Origin: Anaerolineaceae bacterium
GTDB taxonomy: Bacteria; Chloroflexota; Anaerolineae; Anaerolineales; Villigracilaceae
Direction of reading: 5' to 3'
Assembly: GCA_009885525.1 (NCBI GenBank)
Contig: VFKN01000143.1
Span: 1 to 38,430, forward strand
DNA: 38,430 nucleotides
Shown here: in pieces, positions 23,142 to 31,957 of the stretch
Layout of the letters: every line of letters starts with the position of its first letter
How positions within the stretch are numbered: the stretch's first letter is position 1
Translations under genes and position numbers: made by a program
The notes under the pieces: model-generated
Told to the model about the DNA's origin: nothing
The model's database searches: none
What the model saw: only the letters and a program-made list of their open reading frames with translations

Positions 23142-23726
23142 TTATTCTGTTGCAGTTGCGGGTTCTTCAGTTGCGGGTTCTTCTGTTGTTGCTGCTTCTG
23201 TTTTTTCTTCTTTGGCTTTGTTTGCGGCTTTTTTCGGCTTCTCAAATTTTTCGGGATGTTCCGTTATGCTTTCAGCGGTTTCACCTTCGCGGTAAACAAC
23301 GATCTTGATTTCAGGAACAAGATCCATCGTCAGGCGGATGTGAGCGGTGAACTCGCCAAGTGCGCGGATGGGTTGAATATCAACCTGCTGGCGTTTGACT
23401 TCAAAGCGAACTTTTTCGGTGAGCGCGGTGGCAATATCCTGCGTGGTGATCGAACCATAGAGTTTGCCGGTGTCGCCTGCCTTGGCAGGGAATGTGAGCG
23501 AGACTGCCTTGATCTGGTCGGCGAGGCCTTTGAGTTCTTCGTTCTGTCCTTTGCGGCGGACCTCAGCCTGTGATTTGATCTTCTCAATTTGTTTCATTGC
23601 GCCTACAGTGGCAAGCACAGCGAAACCTTGCGGAATGAGGAAGTTGCGTCCATAACCATCGGCAACTTTCTTAATATCCCCAGCATGACCTAATTTGTAT
23701 ACATCTTTAACAAGCATTACTTTCAT
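23142..23726 (-). CDS. rplI: 50S ribosomal protein L9 with an extended acidic tail
   Basis: A 194-aa L9. The standard N-terminal rRNA-binding domain (MKVMLVKDVYKLGHAGD ... GYGRNFLIPQGFA) is followed by the long helix and the C-terminal domain (GKLYGSITTQDIA ... TAHIRLTMDLVPEIKIVV). Typical L9 ends near residue 148; here about 45 residues follow, rich in Lys, Glu, Ala and Thr (AANKAKEEKTEAAT, then EEPATEEPATATE). The tail is low-complexity and probably disordered. The gene has its own promoter region shared with the divergent DivIC-like gene. Confidence 0.95.
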   Translation of the reverse strand: MKVMLVKDVYKLGHAGDIKKVADGYGRNFLIPQGFAVLATVGAMKQIEKIKSQAEVRRKGQNEELKGLADQIKAVSLTFPAKAGDTGKLYGSITTQDIATALTEKVRFEVKRQQVDIQPIRALGEFTAHIRLTMDLVPEIKIVVYREGETAESITEHPEKFEKPKKAANKAKEEKTEAATTEEPATEEPATATE

Positions 23727-23813
23727 TTTATAAGCCCTTTTCTTAAAGTGGAGTCAGAGACGAAGGGTACTACGTCCTGCGGGCCAAGATTGTACCATAA
23801 AGGGGACTTTTTC

Positions 23814-23842
23814 TTGTCAAGCAGGGCAAATCCGATTAAGAT
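23814..23842 (+). promoter_or_regulatory. Promoter of the DivIC/FtsB-like gene, leaderless
   Basis: TTGTCA (23814-23819), a 17-bp spacer and TAAGAT (23837-23842) lie 6 bp before the ATG at 23849, which implies a leaderless mRNA. On the minus strand the same bases give TTGACA (23820-23815), a possible -35 for rplI. Its best -10 (TACAAT, 23794-23789) is at an over-long 20-bp spacing. Confidence 0.65.
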
Positions 23843-23848
23843 AAAGCC

Positions 23849-24226
23849 ATGCCAAATATTCCAATCAACTTTCGCCGTGTTGCAGCCTTCATTGGTATTT
23901 TTATTTTGTTTCTATTGATAGTTGAGTTCAACACGCGCCTTGAGGAACTAAATCGCCTGAGCGATCAGCGTGATGAGATTCGCGCGCGGGCTACGCAGTC
24001 GGCGCAGACGCAATTCGCTTTGCAAACCCAGGTTGCGTACGCAGGTTCAACTGCGGCGGTGGAAGATTGGGCGCGGACAGAAGGACACTATATAAGAGAA
24101 GGCGACCAGCCTGTGATTCCCATTGGGCAGCCCGGCAGCGACCCTGTGGTGGTTGCTACGCCTACTGTTATCCCCACCCTTATAAAAAATTGGGAAATCT
24201 GGTGGAAGTTGTTCTTTGATAAATAA
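23849..24226 (+). CDS. DivIC/FtsB-like septum formation initiator
   Basis: A 125-aa bitopic protein. There is a TM at about 9-28, then a short coiled coil (FNTRLEELNRLSDQRDEIRARATQ), then the DivIC-type globular tail (VEDWARTEGHYIREGDQPVIP). In the family such proteins join the divisome with FtsL and FtsQ. A C-terminal Thr/Pro stretch (VVVATPTVIPT) and WEIWWKLFFD are additional. Its small size, topology and wall-related neighbours fit the call. Confidence 0.8.
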   Translation: MPNIPINFRRVAAFIGIFILFLLIVEFNTRLEELNRLSDQRDEIRARATQSAQTQFALQTQVAYAGSTAAVEDWARTEGHYIREGDQPVIPIGQPGSDPVVVATPTVIPTLIKNWEIWWKLFFDK

Positions 24227-24268
24227 GTGACATATTTTGCGAGATAAATTTCCCCTACCCTGTCATTC

Positions 24269-26806
24269 ATGATGATCAGCTTACAGATTTACATTGCCTG
24301 TCTTGGACTCCTTGTATTAATTACAACAGGTATTATTTATCGCGTTTTTCTTGAACCCCAAAGAGCCGGTTCGCGTACATTTGGTCTTTTAATATCCTCC
24401 ATGACGATCTGGGCGTTCTTTTATTTGCTTGAGATCGTTCTCCCCGACCTTTCCCAAAAAATAATCACACGAAAAATTTTATATCTTGGCATGACGCTAT
24501 CAGGTCCTTTCTGGCTGGCGTTTGCTTTTAGATATACCGTCTTAAGTGAATGGTGGTCAAAACATGGGCGTATTGCCCTGCTGACCATTCCCGGCGTGAT
24601 CGCATTTTCACTAGGGTTGACCAATGAATACCACCATTTCATCTGGCAATCTTTAAAAATGCCAGTCAGCAGATTGAGTCCACTTGAGATTACATACGGA
24701 CTTGGATTCTGGGTTTACGCTGTCATCTCATATATGTTTATTGCAACCGGAATATTTATTTATATATATGTTTATCTGCGCTCGCCGAAATATTTGCGTA
24801 AACAAACGGGCATCATACTGCTGGGTGTTTTGGTGACGGTGATCTCAAATGTAATCTTTCTGGCAGGAATATTCCCATCCAATATTGACCCAACTCCGCT
24901 TTCTTTTGCAATGACCGCGCCTTTGCTGGCAATCGGATTTTTCCGCTTTGGGTTGTTCAATCTCTTCCCGATTGCCGCGCCGCTGATCATCGAAAACCTG
25001 CGCGACGCAGTGATCGCGGTGGACGAGCAGAATCACATCACGAATATCAACCTTGCAGCGAAGAAGTGGTTCAACATCAACGACAACAAGATTGGATCTC
25101 CTGTTTTTGAGATCCTGCCCAAACCTAATATGTTCAAGGATAAGTGGGATGTAATTGACGCAAGAGTCAAATTCAAAATGGAACTTAACGGGCAGCGCGC
25201 CTGGTACGATGCAACGATCACACACTTGCACAAAAGCGATGACACCCTGCTCGGGCGCGTTATCGTCTTCCACGACATTACCCACGAGCAGGAACTGCTC
25301 GAAGCCGAGTTCCGTCATTCCACACAAATGGGATTGCTGGAGGAAGTTGGCAGGCAAATTTCAGATAACCTCACAGAAAAAGATATCCTGCAGCATTCGG
25401 TGAACGCCATCGTCAATCACTTTGGATATGCAGAAGCAGCGATCTCCATATTAACAAAAGACAACCGGCTCGAAGTTACCGCCATTAACGGCACACAGGA
25501 TTTTGGATACAAGCCGGCTTTCAAACAGGAAATAGGCAACGGCATTATCGGTCACACTGCGGAAATAAAAAAGACCTATATCGCAAACGATGTCTCTAAA
25601 GATCCTTATTATTTTTCAAGTGATGAACGTTACGGCTCTGCAATTTGCATCCCTCTCATAAATGAAAAGAACCTGTTGGGTGTCTTGTATATCGAAAGCG
25701 CCAAGCCAAATGCCTTTAATACGGATGACATCCAAACCCTCGAAACGCTTGTGAATCAGATCGCATCCGCCATTCAGCGGGCGAGATTATATGCAGATAC
25801 ACGCGAACATTTACAGGTCATGTCGGCAGTGCAATCCATAGCCCAGGTCATTTCATCCTCGCTTGACCTGGAGCGGATCTGCGCCTCGGTGGTAAACGTG
25901 CTTAATTTTTCATTCGGATATACCCACATCAGCATTTATTTACTGGAAAATGATTACCTGCATTTAGGCGCGCAAATTGGATTCTCTGAAGAACTGATCC
26001 TTGAAAAAATCCATGTCAGTCAAGGTATCAGCGGGCGGACGATCGAAACGAAAAAAACGCAATTTATTCAGGATGTCACAAAAGAACCAGATTTTATACG
26101 CACCTCACCCGATGTGATCAGTGAAATTTGCGTCCCTCTGTTAAAAGATAATACGATATTGGGAATGCTCAACGTGGAAGGCATGATCGATTCTCCCATC
26201 ACCCAAAAAGACGCGGATATGCTCAACATACTTGCAGGTCCCATCGCGCTCGCCGTCGATAACGCCCGCCTGCACGCGCAGGTAAAAATTATCGCCATGA
26301 CCGACGCCGTCAGCGGACTATCCAACCGCCACGCATTTGAAGAAACCCTGCAAACAGAAATAGAACGCGCGATACGCTCAAATATCCCGCTCTCGCTCAT
26401 CATCTTTGACCTTGATTCATTCAAAGTTTACAACGACACTTGGGGACATCCCGCCGGTGATAAACGCCTCAAGGCAACCGCAGACCTTATCCGCGGTAAT
26501 TTAAGAAAGTATGACGTTGCCGCGCGTTATGGCGGCGACGAGTTCGCCATCATCCTGCCGGACACGGATCAGGAAGGTTCAACTTTATTTGCAAAAAGAC
26601 TTCTCGCAGCCGCACAAGCAAGCGCCCCCGAATCCGCCACTACCGGCGAAGCGGTCGCGGGATATACCTTAAGTATCGGCGTCGCCACCTTCCCGTACAA
26701 CGGCAATACATTTGAAGCGCTCGTGCTCGCAGCCGATCACGCCGAGCTGATCGCAAAACGCCTCGGCAAAAATCGCATCATCATCGCAAGTGACCTGGAA
26801 AAATGA
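24269..26806 (+). CDS. Membrane sensor diguanylate cyclase (7TM-PAS-GAF-GAF-GGDEF)
   Basis: An 845-aa signalling protein. The N-terminal membrane domain has about seven TMs (about 1-225) of the histidine-kinase 7TM type. A PAS-like domain follows (about 235-345), then two GAF domains (about 365-510 and 530-680), then a GGDEF domain. The active motif is an intact GGDEF at about 755-759, with the allosteric RxxD site (Arg746-x2-Asp749) upstream, so it should make cyclic di-GMP and be product-inhibited. No EAL domain follows. The start codon is ATG followed by another ATG. Its stop overlaps lysA by four bases (ATGA at 26803-26806), an odd pairing for a signalling protein. Confidence 0.92.
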   Translation: MMISLQIYIACLGLLVLITTGIIYRVFLEPQRAGSRTFGLLISSMTIWAFFYLLEIVLPDLSQKIITRKILYLGMTLSGPFWLAFAFRYTVLSEWWSKHGRIALLTIPGVIAFSLGLTNEYHHFIWQSLKMPVSRLSPLEITYGLGFWVYAVISYMFIATGIFIYIYVYLRSPKYLRKQTGIILLGVLVTVISNVIFLAGIFPSNIDPTPLSFAMTAPLLAIGFFRFGLFNLFPIAAPLIIENLRDAVIAVDEQNHITNINLAAKKWFNINDNKIGSPVFEILPKPNMFKDKWDVIDARVKFKMELNGQRAWYDATITHLHKSDDTLLGRVIVFHDITHEQELLEAEFRHSTQMGLLEEVGRQISDNLTEKDILQHSVNAIVNHFGYAEAAISILTKDNRLEVTAINGTQDFGYKPAFKQEIGNGIIGHTAEIKKTYIANDVSKDPYYFSSDERYGSAICIPLINEKNLLGVLYIESAKPNAFNTDDIQTLETLVNQIASAIQRARLYADTREHLQVMSAVQSIAQVISSSLDLERICASVVNVLNFSFGYTHISIYLLENDYLHLGAQIGFSEELILEKIHVSQGISGRTIETKKTQFIQDVTKEPDFIRTSPDVISEICVPLLKDNTILGMLNVEGMIDSPITQKDADMLNILAGPIALAVDNARLHAQVKIIAMTDAVSGLSNRHAFEETLQTEIERAIRSNIPLSLIIFDLDSFKVYNDTWGHPAGDKRLKATADLIRGNLRKYDVAARYGGDEFAIILPDTDQEGSTLFAKRLLAAAQASAPESATTGEAVAGYTLSIGVATFPYNGNTFEALVLAADHAELIAKRLGKNRIIIASDLEK

Positions 26807-28092
26807 ACCGATTACAACTCTTCCCCATCTCCGCAGAAATTAAAGAAAATAAATTATCCATTGCAGGGCATGACCTCGCAACATTGACAAAAGAACATGG
26901 CACACCGCTGTATCTTTACGACCGCGCAACAATGGACTCCGCAGTTAGCGATTATCAATCGGCGCTGCAAAAATATTATCCCGCGCCCGCCTCCATCACT
27001 TACGCGGGCAAAGCGTTTTTATGCAAAGCCATCGCGCAATGGACTCAACAAAATAATCTATGGGTTGATTGCACCGGCGAAGGCGAGATCGCCATTGCAA
27101 AAGCGGGCGGCGTTCCGCGCGAAAAGATTTTGGTGCACGGCGTAAATAAATCGCAAGCAGATTTGAATTCCGCTCGCGAATATGCGGCCACCCTCGTAGT
27201 AGACAACCTCACCGAATTGACTCGCATCCTCGATAACGCGGATCTTCCTTTCCCACAAATCTGGTTGCGGCTGCTCCCCGGTATTGCCGTGGATACGCAT
27301 CACGTCCACACGCAGACCGGTCAGCATGACAGCAAATTCGGCATGACCCGCGCAGAAATTCTGCAAGCCGCCGCGTTTTGCAAAGAACACAATTTACCTT
27401 TGAATGGAATTCACTTTCATCAAGGCTCAAACTTCCGCGACGCATCCCCATTGCAGCAAGCCATCGAAACCGGACTTGATCTCGCCAAAGAAATCGGATT
27501 CGCAAATGAATGGCATTTCTCCCCTGGCGGCGGATGGGGCGTGGCGTATCACGAAGACGAACTCCCCCAACCCGATACAAACGAATACGTGCGCGTGATC
27601 GCGGAGCATGTCATCAACGGCTGCAACTCACGCGGACTTGCGCTTCCGCACTTGCACCTCGAACCGGGGCGCAGCCTCGTCGCGCGCGCGGGGGTTGCGA
27701 TCTACAAAGTTGGCGCGATCAAACGGCGGGAGAATAAAATTTGGGTGCTAACCGATGGCGGCATGACCGATAATCCGCGCCACGCGATGTATGGGGCGAG
27801 ATACTCTTGTTTAGCGGTATCAAACCCGATGGGAGAAAATGTCGCGCAGGTTTCCATCGCGGGACCGTATTGTGAATCAGGTGATGTCGTCATCGAAGAT
27901 TTACCCATGCCCGAAATCCATGTGGATGATCTGCTCGCCATTCCCGCTGCGGGCGCATATCACTTGAGCATGTCATCCAACTACAACGGCTCGCGCAAAC
28001 CTGCTGTATTGTGGCTTGAAGAGGGCAGCGCAAAAGTGATCGTAAAACGCGAAACTGTAGATGATCTATTAAGGCGTGATTTGGGTTTGTAG
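26803..28092 (+). CDS. lysA: Diaminopimelate decarboxylase
   Basis: A 429-aa PLP enzyme that decarboxylates meso-diaminopimelate to lysine. It has the alanine-racemase-like barrel with Schiff-base Lys70 in TYAGKAF, HFHQGSNF for phosphate contact, GGGWGV for PLP phosphate, EPGRSLVA, and the active-site Cys357 in GPYCESGD. The motif AGK replaces the more usual AVKAN, a small change. It is translationally coupled to the diguanylate cyclase gene upstream and convergent with the nucleotidyltransferase gene. Confidence 0.93.
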   Translation: MNRLQLFPISAEIKENKLSIAGHDLATLTKEHGTPLYLYDRATMDSAVSDYQSALQKYYPAPASITYAGKAFLCKAIAQWTQQNNLWVDCTGEGEIAIAKAGGVPREKILVHGVNKSQADLNSAREYAATLVVDNLTELTRILDNADLPFPQIWLRLLPGIAVDTHHVHTQTGQHDSKFGMTRAEILQAAAFCKEHNLPLNGIHFHQGSNFRDASPLQQAIETGLDLAKEIGFANEWHFSPGGGWGVAYHEDELPQPDTNEYVRVIAEHVINGCNSRGLALPHLHLEPGRSLVARAGVAIYKVGAIKRRENKIWVLTDGGMTDNPRHAMYGARYSCLAVSNPMGENVAQVSIAGPYCESGDVVIEDLPMPEIHVDDLLAIPAAGAYHLSMSSNYNGSRKPAVLWLEEGSAKVIVKRETVDDLLRRDLGL

Positions 28093-28096
28093 TTTT

Positions 28097-28161
28097 TAAA
28101 ACACAAAGGACACGAAGTACACAAAGGTTTTCCTTCGTGATCTTCGTGTCCTTTGTGTTAA
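28097..28161. terminator. ACACAAAGGACACGAAG inverted repeat, probable bidirectional terminator
   Basis: The arms AACACAAAGGACACGAAG and CTTCGTGTCCTTTGTGTT are complementary, and the inner part ACAAAGG-TTTT-CCTT folds again. It lies between convergent lysA and nucleotidyltransferase genes. It is the same family as the repeats at 10661-10727 and 31958-32145, so it is a repeat that could also serve as a terminator. Confidence 0.75.
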
Positions 28162-28168
28162 AGCACTT

Positions 28169-28879
28169 TTACTCCCACGGCAAAAAAGCCTCGCGGTGCT
28201 GCGAAAACTCACCGATGGCTTTTTCATAATCATCGGGCCTGCCGATGTCGAGCCAATAGCCGTCAAACGGAAAGACGTTCACTTTTTGTTTATCCTGAAT
28301 GAGATTGATCATCAACTCAGGCAGGTCAAGCCGTTGATTGGGCTTGATGTAATTTAAAATCGCGAGTTCAAAAATATAAATTCCCATGCTGACCGAATAA
28401 TGATAAGTAGGTTTTTCAATATAGTCCGTGATCCAGTTATCGGAAGAATACTCGATCACGCCAAGGTCGATCTTGACATCACGCTGATATGAAGCCACGG
28501 TGGCAATCGCTCCGCGCGCGCGGTGATACGCGAGCATGGCACTGTAATCAATCGTGGTCAGTAAATCCCCATTCATCACAAGAAATGTGTCATTGAGATT
28601 TTTCACCAGCGCGATTGGACCCGCCGTACCCAACGGCTCTTCTTCGCGTGAATAATCAATATTCACACCGAATTTTTTTCCATCACCGCAGTACGCCATC
28701 AGCAACTCTGCAAGGTGACCCACGGCAAGCGTGAGATCACGAAAGCCGTTATGCGCCAACTGGCGCATGACAATTTCTAAAATGGGAATATCGCCGATTG
28801 GCATGAGCGGCTTTGGGAAAACAGTTGTATAAGGGGCAAGGCGTGTGCCTTTACCACCTGCAAGAATAATTGCATGCAT
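28169..28879 (-). CDS. Sugar-1-phosphate nucleotidyltransferase
   Basis: A 236-aa nucleotidyltransferase of the NTP_transferase family, which activates sugar 1-phosphates to nucleotide sugars. The signature LAGGKGTRLAP (7-17) and PKPLMPIGDIPILE (22-35) bind the nucleotide and sugar phosphate. VMNGDLLTTIDY (about 104) contains a metal-binding Asp. The length fits short forms without a C-terminal hexapeptide domain. The sugar cannot be named. It starts 2 bp after the LegB-like gene stop on the same strand, so the two form an operon. Confidence 0.9.
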   Translation of the reverse strand: MHAIILAGGKGTRLAPYTTVFPKPLMPIGDIPILEIVMRQLAHNGFRDLTLAVGHLAELLMAYCGDGKKFGVNIDYSREEEPLGTAGPIALVKNLNDTFLVMNGDLLTTIDYSAMLAYHRARGAIATVASYQRDVKIDLGVIEYSSDNWITDYIEKPTYHYSVSMGIYIFELAILNYIKPNQRLDLPELMINLIQDKQKVNVFPFDGYWLDIGRPDDYEKAIGEFSQHREAFLPWE

Positions 28880-28881
28880 GA

Positions 28882-29871
28882 TTACACCGTATATTGGTCT
28901 GGTTTATAAAGGTCAAGATGAGCGGAGATCCACTCAACGGTGGCGCGTAATCCTTCGTCGAGAGAAACTTGCGGCTGCCAGCCGATCAACTCGCGGGCTT
29001 TTTGATTCGACGCCCACAACTTCATCACTTCACTTTTTCCCGGGCGGATGCGTTGAGAATCAGTAATCACTTTTGGATGTCTGCCAATGATCGTAAATAT
29101 TTTCTCGACCAAATCTCCAATGCGGATGGTATTGTCATTGCCGAGATTAATTTCCTGCCCGAGGATATTCTCCGCTTCTGCGATGCGCATAAAGCCGTCG
29201 ACCGTATCCGCGACGAAAGTGAAATCGCGCGAAGGTTCAAGACTGCCGAGTTTGATCTCATCGCGCGTCAGCGCCTGCGTAATAATGGTGGGAATCACCG
29301 CGCGCGTTGATTGGCGCGGACCATAAGTATTGAACGGGCGCAGCGTCACGACCGGCACTTCAAAGGAGCGATAAAAACTCTCCGCAATTTTATCCGCGCC
29401 GATCTTGCTCGCGGAATATGGCGACTGTCCCTGCAATGGATGCGCCTCATCAATCGGCACATATTGCGCTGTGCCATACACTTCACTTGTGGATGTATGC
29501 ACCACGCGCCGCGTTTTGAATTCACGCGCAGCCGTTAATACATTCAGCGTGCCCATCACATTTGTTTCGATCACCTCGCGCGGATGGACATACGAATACG
29601 GAATCGCGATCAGCGCGCCGAGATGAAAAATGGTATCCGCATCACGAGCCGCGCCGCGTACTGCTTCCGTGTCGCGCAAGTCGCCGTGAACAAGTTCCAG
29701 TTGTGAAAGTATTTCCGGGGGAATTTGGCGTAACATGCCTACATCATTTCGTGAGTTGTAACGGGTGAACGCCCGCACGCGCGCACCTTCCTTCACCAAT
29801 CGTTCTACAAGATGGCTGGCAATAAACCCACCTGCGCCTGTCACAAGTACTTGCCTGCCTTTCCAATTCAT
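28882..29871 (-). CDS. LegB-like NAD-dependent sugar-nucleotide dehydratase / epimerase
   Basis: A 329-aa extended SDR. It has NAD-binding GAGGFIASHL (12-21), a catalytic Thr/Ser-rich TSTSEVYG, and the Tyr-x3-Lys pair in YSASKIGADK. RDFTFVADTVDGFMRIAEA and the overall style resemble the NAD-dependent 4,6-dehydratases of nonulosonic-acid pathways (LegB type), though UDP-sugar epimerases are close relatives. With the adjacent nucleotidyltransferase it may make a modified sugar for surface glycans; the sugar transferase at 6697 could use such a product. Confidence 0.85.
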   Translation of the reverse strand: MNWKGRQVLVTGAGGFIASHLVERLVKEGARVRAFTRYNSRNDVGMLRQIPPEILSQLELVHGDLRDTEAVRGAARDADTIFHLGALIAIPYSYVHPREVIETNVMGTLNVLTAAREFKTRRVVHTSTSEVYGTAQYVPIDEAHPLQGQSPYSASKIGADKIAESFYRSFEVPVVTLRPFNTYGPRQSTRAVIPTIITQALTRDEIKLGSLEPSRDFTFVADTVDGFMRIAEAENILGQEINLGNDNTIRIGDLVEKIFTIIGRHPKVITDSQRIRPGKSEVMKLWASNQKARELIGWQPQVSLDEGLRATVEWISAHLDLYKPDQYTV

Positions 29872-29900
29872 AAATCTGCTCCGTTTTATTTTTTTTAAAG

Positions 29901-29908
29901 ATTATACT
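29901..29908. promoter_or_regulatory. Overlapping -10 boxes in a divergent promoter region
   Basis: TATAAT on the minus strand (29906-29901) and TATACT on the plus strand (29903-29908) overlap in the 75-bp gap between the LegB-like and DUF711 genes. The -35 boxes are not clear (a minus-strand TTGATT lies 19 bp upstream). Confidence 0.4.
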
Positions 29909-29946
29909 CTTGAGATATTCACCAGAATCAAAAAACACGAGGCAAA

Positions 29947-31170
29947 ATGAAAATCCGATCGATTACATATTTCTTAAATCCAAAATATCCGCTCGATGAA
30001 AACGCTTTGCTAAAGGCAGGAGAATTTCTTGCACGCGCAAGAGCGGCTTACGAAAGCGCTGGCTACGAAGTGCAAATGACGCGCCTTGCCACAACGCCAT
30101 TTCCAAAACTATTAAACGGTGATGTTAAAAAACTTCCGCGGCTGGCACAGGAAATTGCAAAACAATTGCCGCGTATCGGCGTTGACTATGCTTCATTAGG
30201 CCCTGCATTAATAGAATTCCCCGAAAGTTACGCCATCATCCCCGAAGCGATCTCTGCCAGCGAAGGCGTTTTTTTCGGCGGTGTGATGGCGGATAAACAA
30301 AACGGGATTTCACTTCAAGCCATTAACGCCTGCGCGCGGATCATTCAACAAATTTCAACGGTCACACCCGATGGATTTGCAAATTTACGCTTCGCCGCGC
30401 TGGCAAATGTTCAAGCTGGCGCGCCGTTTTTTCCCGCCGCATACCACGACAGCGACATGCCCGCATTCGCAATCGCAACTGAATCCGCGGATCTTGCGGT
30501 AAGTGCATTTAGCGAACAACGAACGATGGACGATGGGCGACGAGAATTAATTTCATCCATCACAAAGCACGGACAAGCCATCGCGCATATCGCCCAAGCC
30601 CTAATCCCTGATCCCCAATCCCTAAATTTCGGCGGCATTGATTTCTCCCTCGCGCCTTTTCCAGATGACGCCCATTCGCTCGGTAACGCGGTTGAAAAAA
30701 TCGGCATCCCAAAAATTGGTTTGCACGGATCACTTGCCGCCGCCGCGATTCTCACAGAAGCGATTGACCGCGCCGATTTTCCCCACACCGGTTTCAGCGG
30801 ATTTATGCAGCCCATCCTCGAAGATTCGATCCTCGCGCAGCGCGCCGCTGAAGGCACGCTCACGATCAAAGACGCGCTGCTGTATTCCACCGTATGCGGA
30901 ACGGGACTGGATACGATTCCGCTCCCGGGCGATACGACCGCCGAGCAGATCGCCCCGCTGTTATTGGATTTATCCGCGCTTGCGCTGCGCCTCGATAAGC
31001 CGCTGACAGCGCGATTAATGCCCATCCCCAATAAAAAAGCGGGCGACGATGCAAATTTCGAATTCGCATTTTTTGCGAATAGTAAGATCATGAAACTGGA
31101 ATCAGAGCCTTTGTCTGCTCCGCTCGCGGGAAGTGAATCATTCCATATTCAAGCGCGTCAACGAGGATAA
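29947..31170 (+). CDS. DUF711 (UPF0210) family protein
   Basis: A 407-aa protein of the DUF711/UPF0210 family, recognised by MKIRSITYFLNPKYP at the start, the GGVMADKQNGIS block (about 115-126), GGIDFSLAPFPDDAHSLG (about 230-247) and VCGTGLDTIPLPGDTT (about 317-332). Structural members resemble the radical-enzyme barrel fold, but no function is established. GAGG precedes the ATG. About 10-20 residues in the middle (EQRTMDDGRRE and PDPQSL) are encoded by short tandem-like DNA and look inserted. It is followed 6 bp later by an SDR gene, so the two are likely co-transcribed. Confidence 0.9.
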   Translation: MKIRSITYFLNPKYPLDENALLKAGEFLARARAAYESAGYEVQMTRLATTPFPKLLNGDVKKLPRLAQEIAKQLPRIGVDYASLGPALIEFPESYAIIPEAISASEGVFFGGVMADKQNGISLQAINACARIIQQISTVTPDGFANLRFAALANVQAGAPFFPAAYHDSDMPAFAIATESADLAVSAFSEQRTMDDGRRELISSITKHGQAIAHIAQALIPDPQSLNFGGIDFSLAPFPDDAHSLGNAVEKIGIPKIGLHGSLAAAAILTEAIDRADFPHTGFSGFMQPILEDSILAQRAAEGTLTIKDALLYSTVCGTGLDTIPLPGDTTAEQIAPLLLDLSALALRLDKPLTARLMPIPNKKAGDDANFEFAFFANSKIMKLESEPLSAPLAGSESFHIQARQRG

Positions 31171-31176
31171 CTCAAC

Positions 31177-31950
31177 ATGGATTTACAACTCGCAAATAAA
31201 GTTGCCATCGTCACCGGCGCAAGCCGCGGCATCGGGCGCGCCATCGCACAGACCTTATCCAACGAAGGCATGAAACTCGTGCTCGCCGCGCGCTCATTGG
31301 ATGGTTTGCAAGAGACAGAAAAATTATGCAGCACGGAATGTCTCTTAATAGAAATTGACTTAAGAAAACCAGAATCTGCTGAGATACTCATTGCTGGAGC
31401 AATCCAAAAGTTCGGACAAATTGATCTGCTGGTCAACAACGCAGGCGCAACCAAACGCGGAGATTTTTTCACGCTCAGCGATGAAGATTGGCAAGACGGC
31501 TACGCGCTCAAGTTTTTTGGCGCCATGCGTTGCTGCCGCGTCGCGTGGATGCATCTGCAAAAAACGCAGGGAAATATTATTATCATCTCCGGCATTGGCG
31601 GACGCACAGGCAGCGCAGAATTTACAATTGGCGGCTCGGTCAATGCAGCATTGCTCAATCTCACCAAGTCACTTGCAGATCGCGGTACAAAAGATGGAAT
31701 CCGCGTGAATGCAATTAATCCCGGCTCGATCGCAACAGAACGATTGACCACACGCATCAAAAACTACGCGGCCGAGAATCAAATGGATGAAGTCACCGCC
31801 GCAAAACAGATGTCACAAAAAGCAGGCATCGCGCGCTTCGGCGAACCGGATGAAATTGCCCGCGCCGTTGCCTTCCTCGCTTCACCACAGGCGGGCTACT
31901 GTCAGGGCGTGATCTTCGATGTGGATGGCGGGCAAACGCGCACCTTGTAA
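31177..31950 (+). CDS. SDR family protein lacking the catalytic Tyr-Lys pair
   Basis: A 257-aa classical SDR. The cofactor motif GASRGIG (14-20) and NNAG (87-90) are intact, and Ser138 is present. Where YxxxK is expected the sequence reads IGGSVNAALLN, so Tyr becomes Gly152 and Lys becomes Asn156. The following NLTKSLA and RVNAINPGSIAT are normal. NAD(P) should still bind, but normal proton relay is missing. A subgroup of SDRs with N-A-A-L at this site exists and is poorly known. The protein may be a regulatory or binding paralogue, or use another mechanism. It is likely co-transcribed with the DUF711 gene. Confidence 0.85.
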   Translation: MDLQLANKVAIVTGASRGIGRAIAQTLSNEGMKLVLAARSLDGLQETEKLCSTECLLIEIDLRKPESAEILIAGAIQKFGQIDLLVNNAGATKRGDFFTLSDEDWQDGYALKFFGAMRCCRVAWMHLQKTQGNIIIISGIGGRTGSAEFTIGGSVNAALLNLTKSLADRGTKDGIRVNAINPGSIATERLTTRIKNYAAENQMDEVTAAKQMSQKAGIARFGEPDEIARAVAFLASPQAGYCQGVIFDVDGGQTRTL

Positions 31951-31957
31951 AAGAGTA

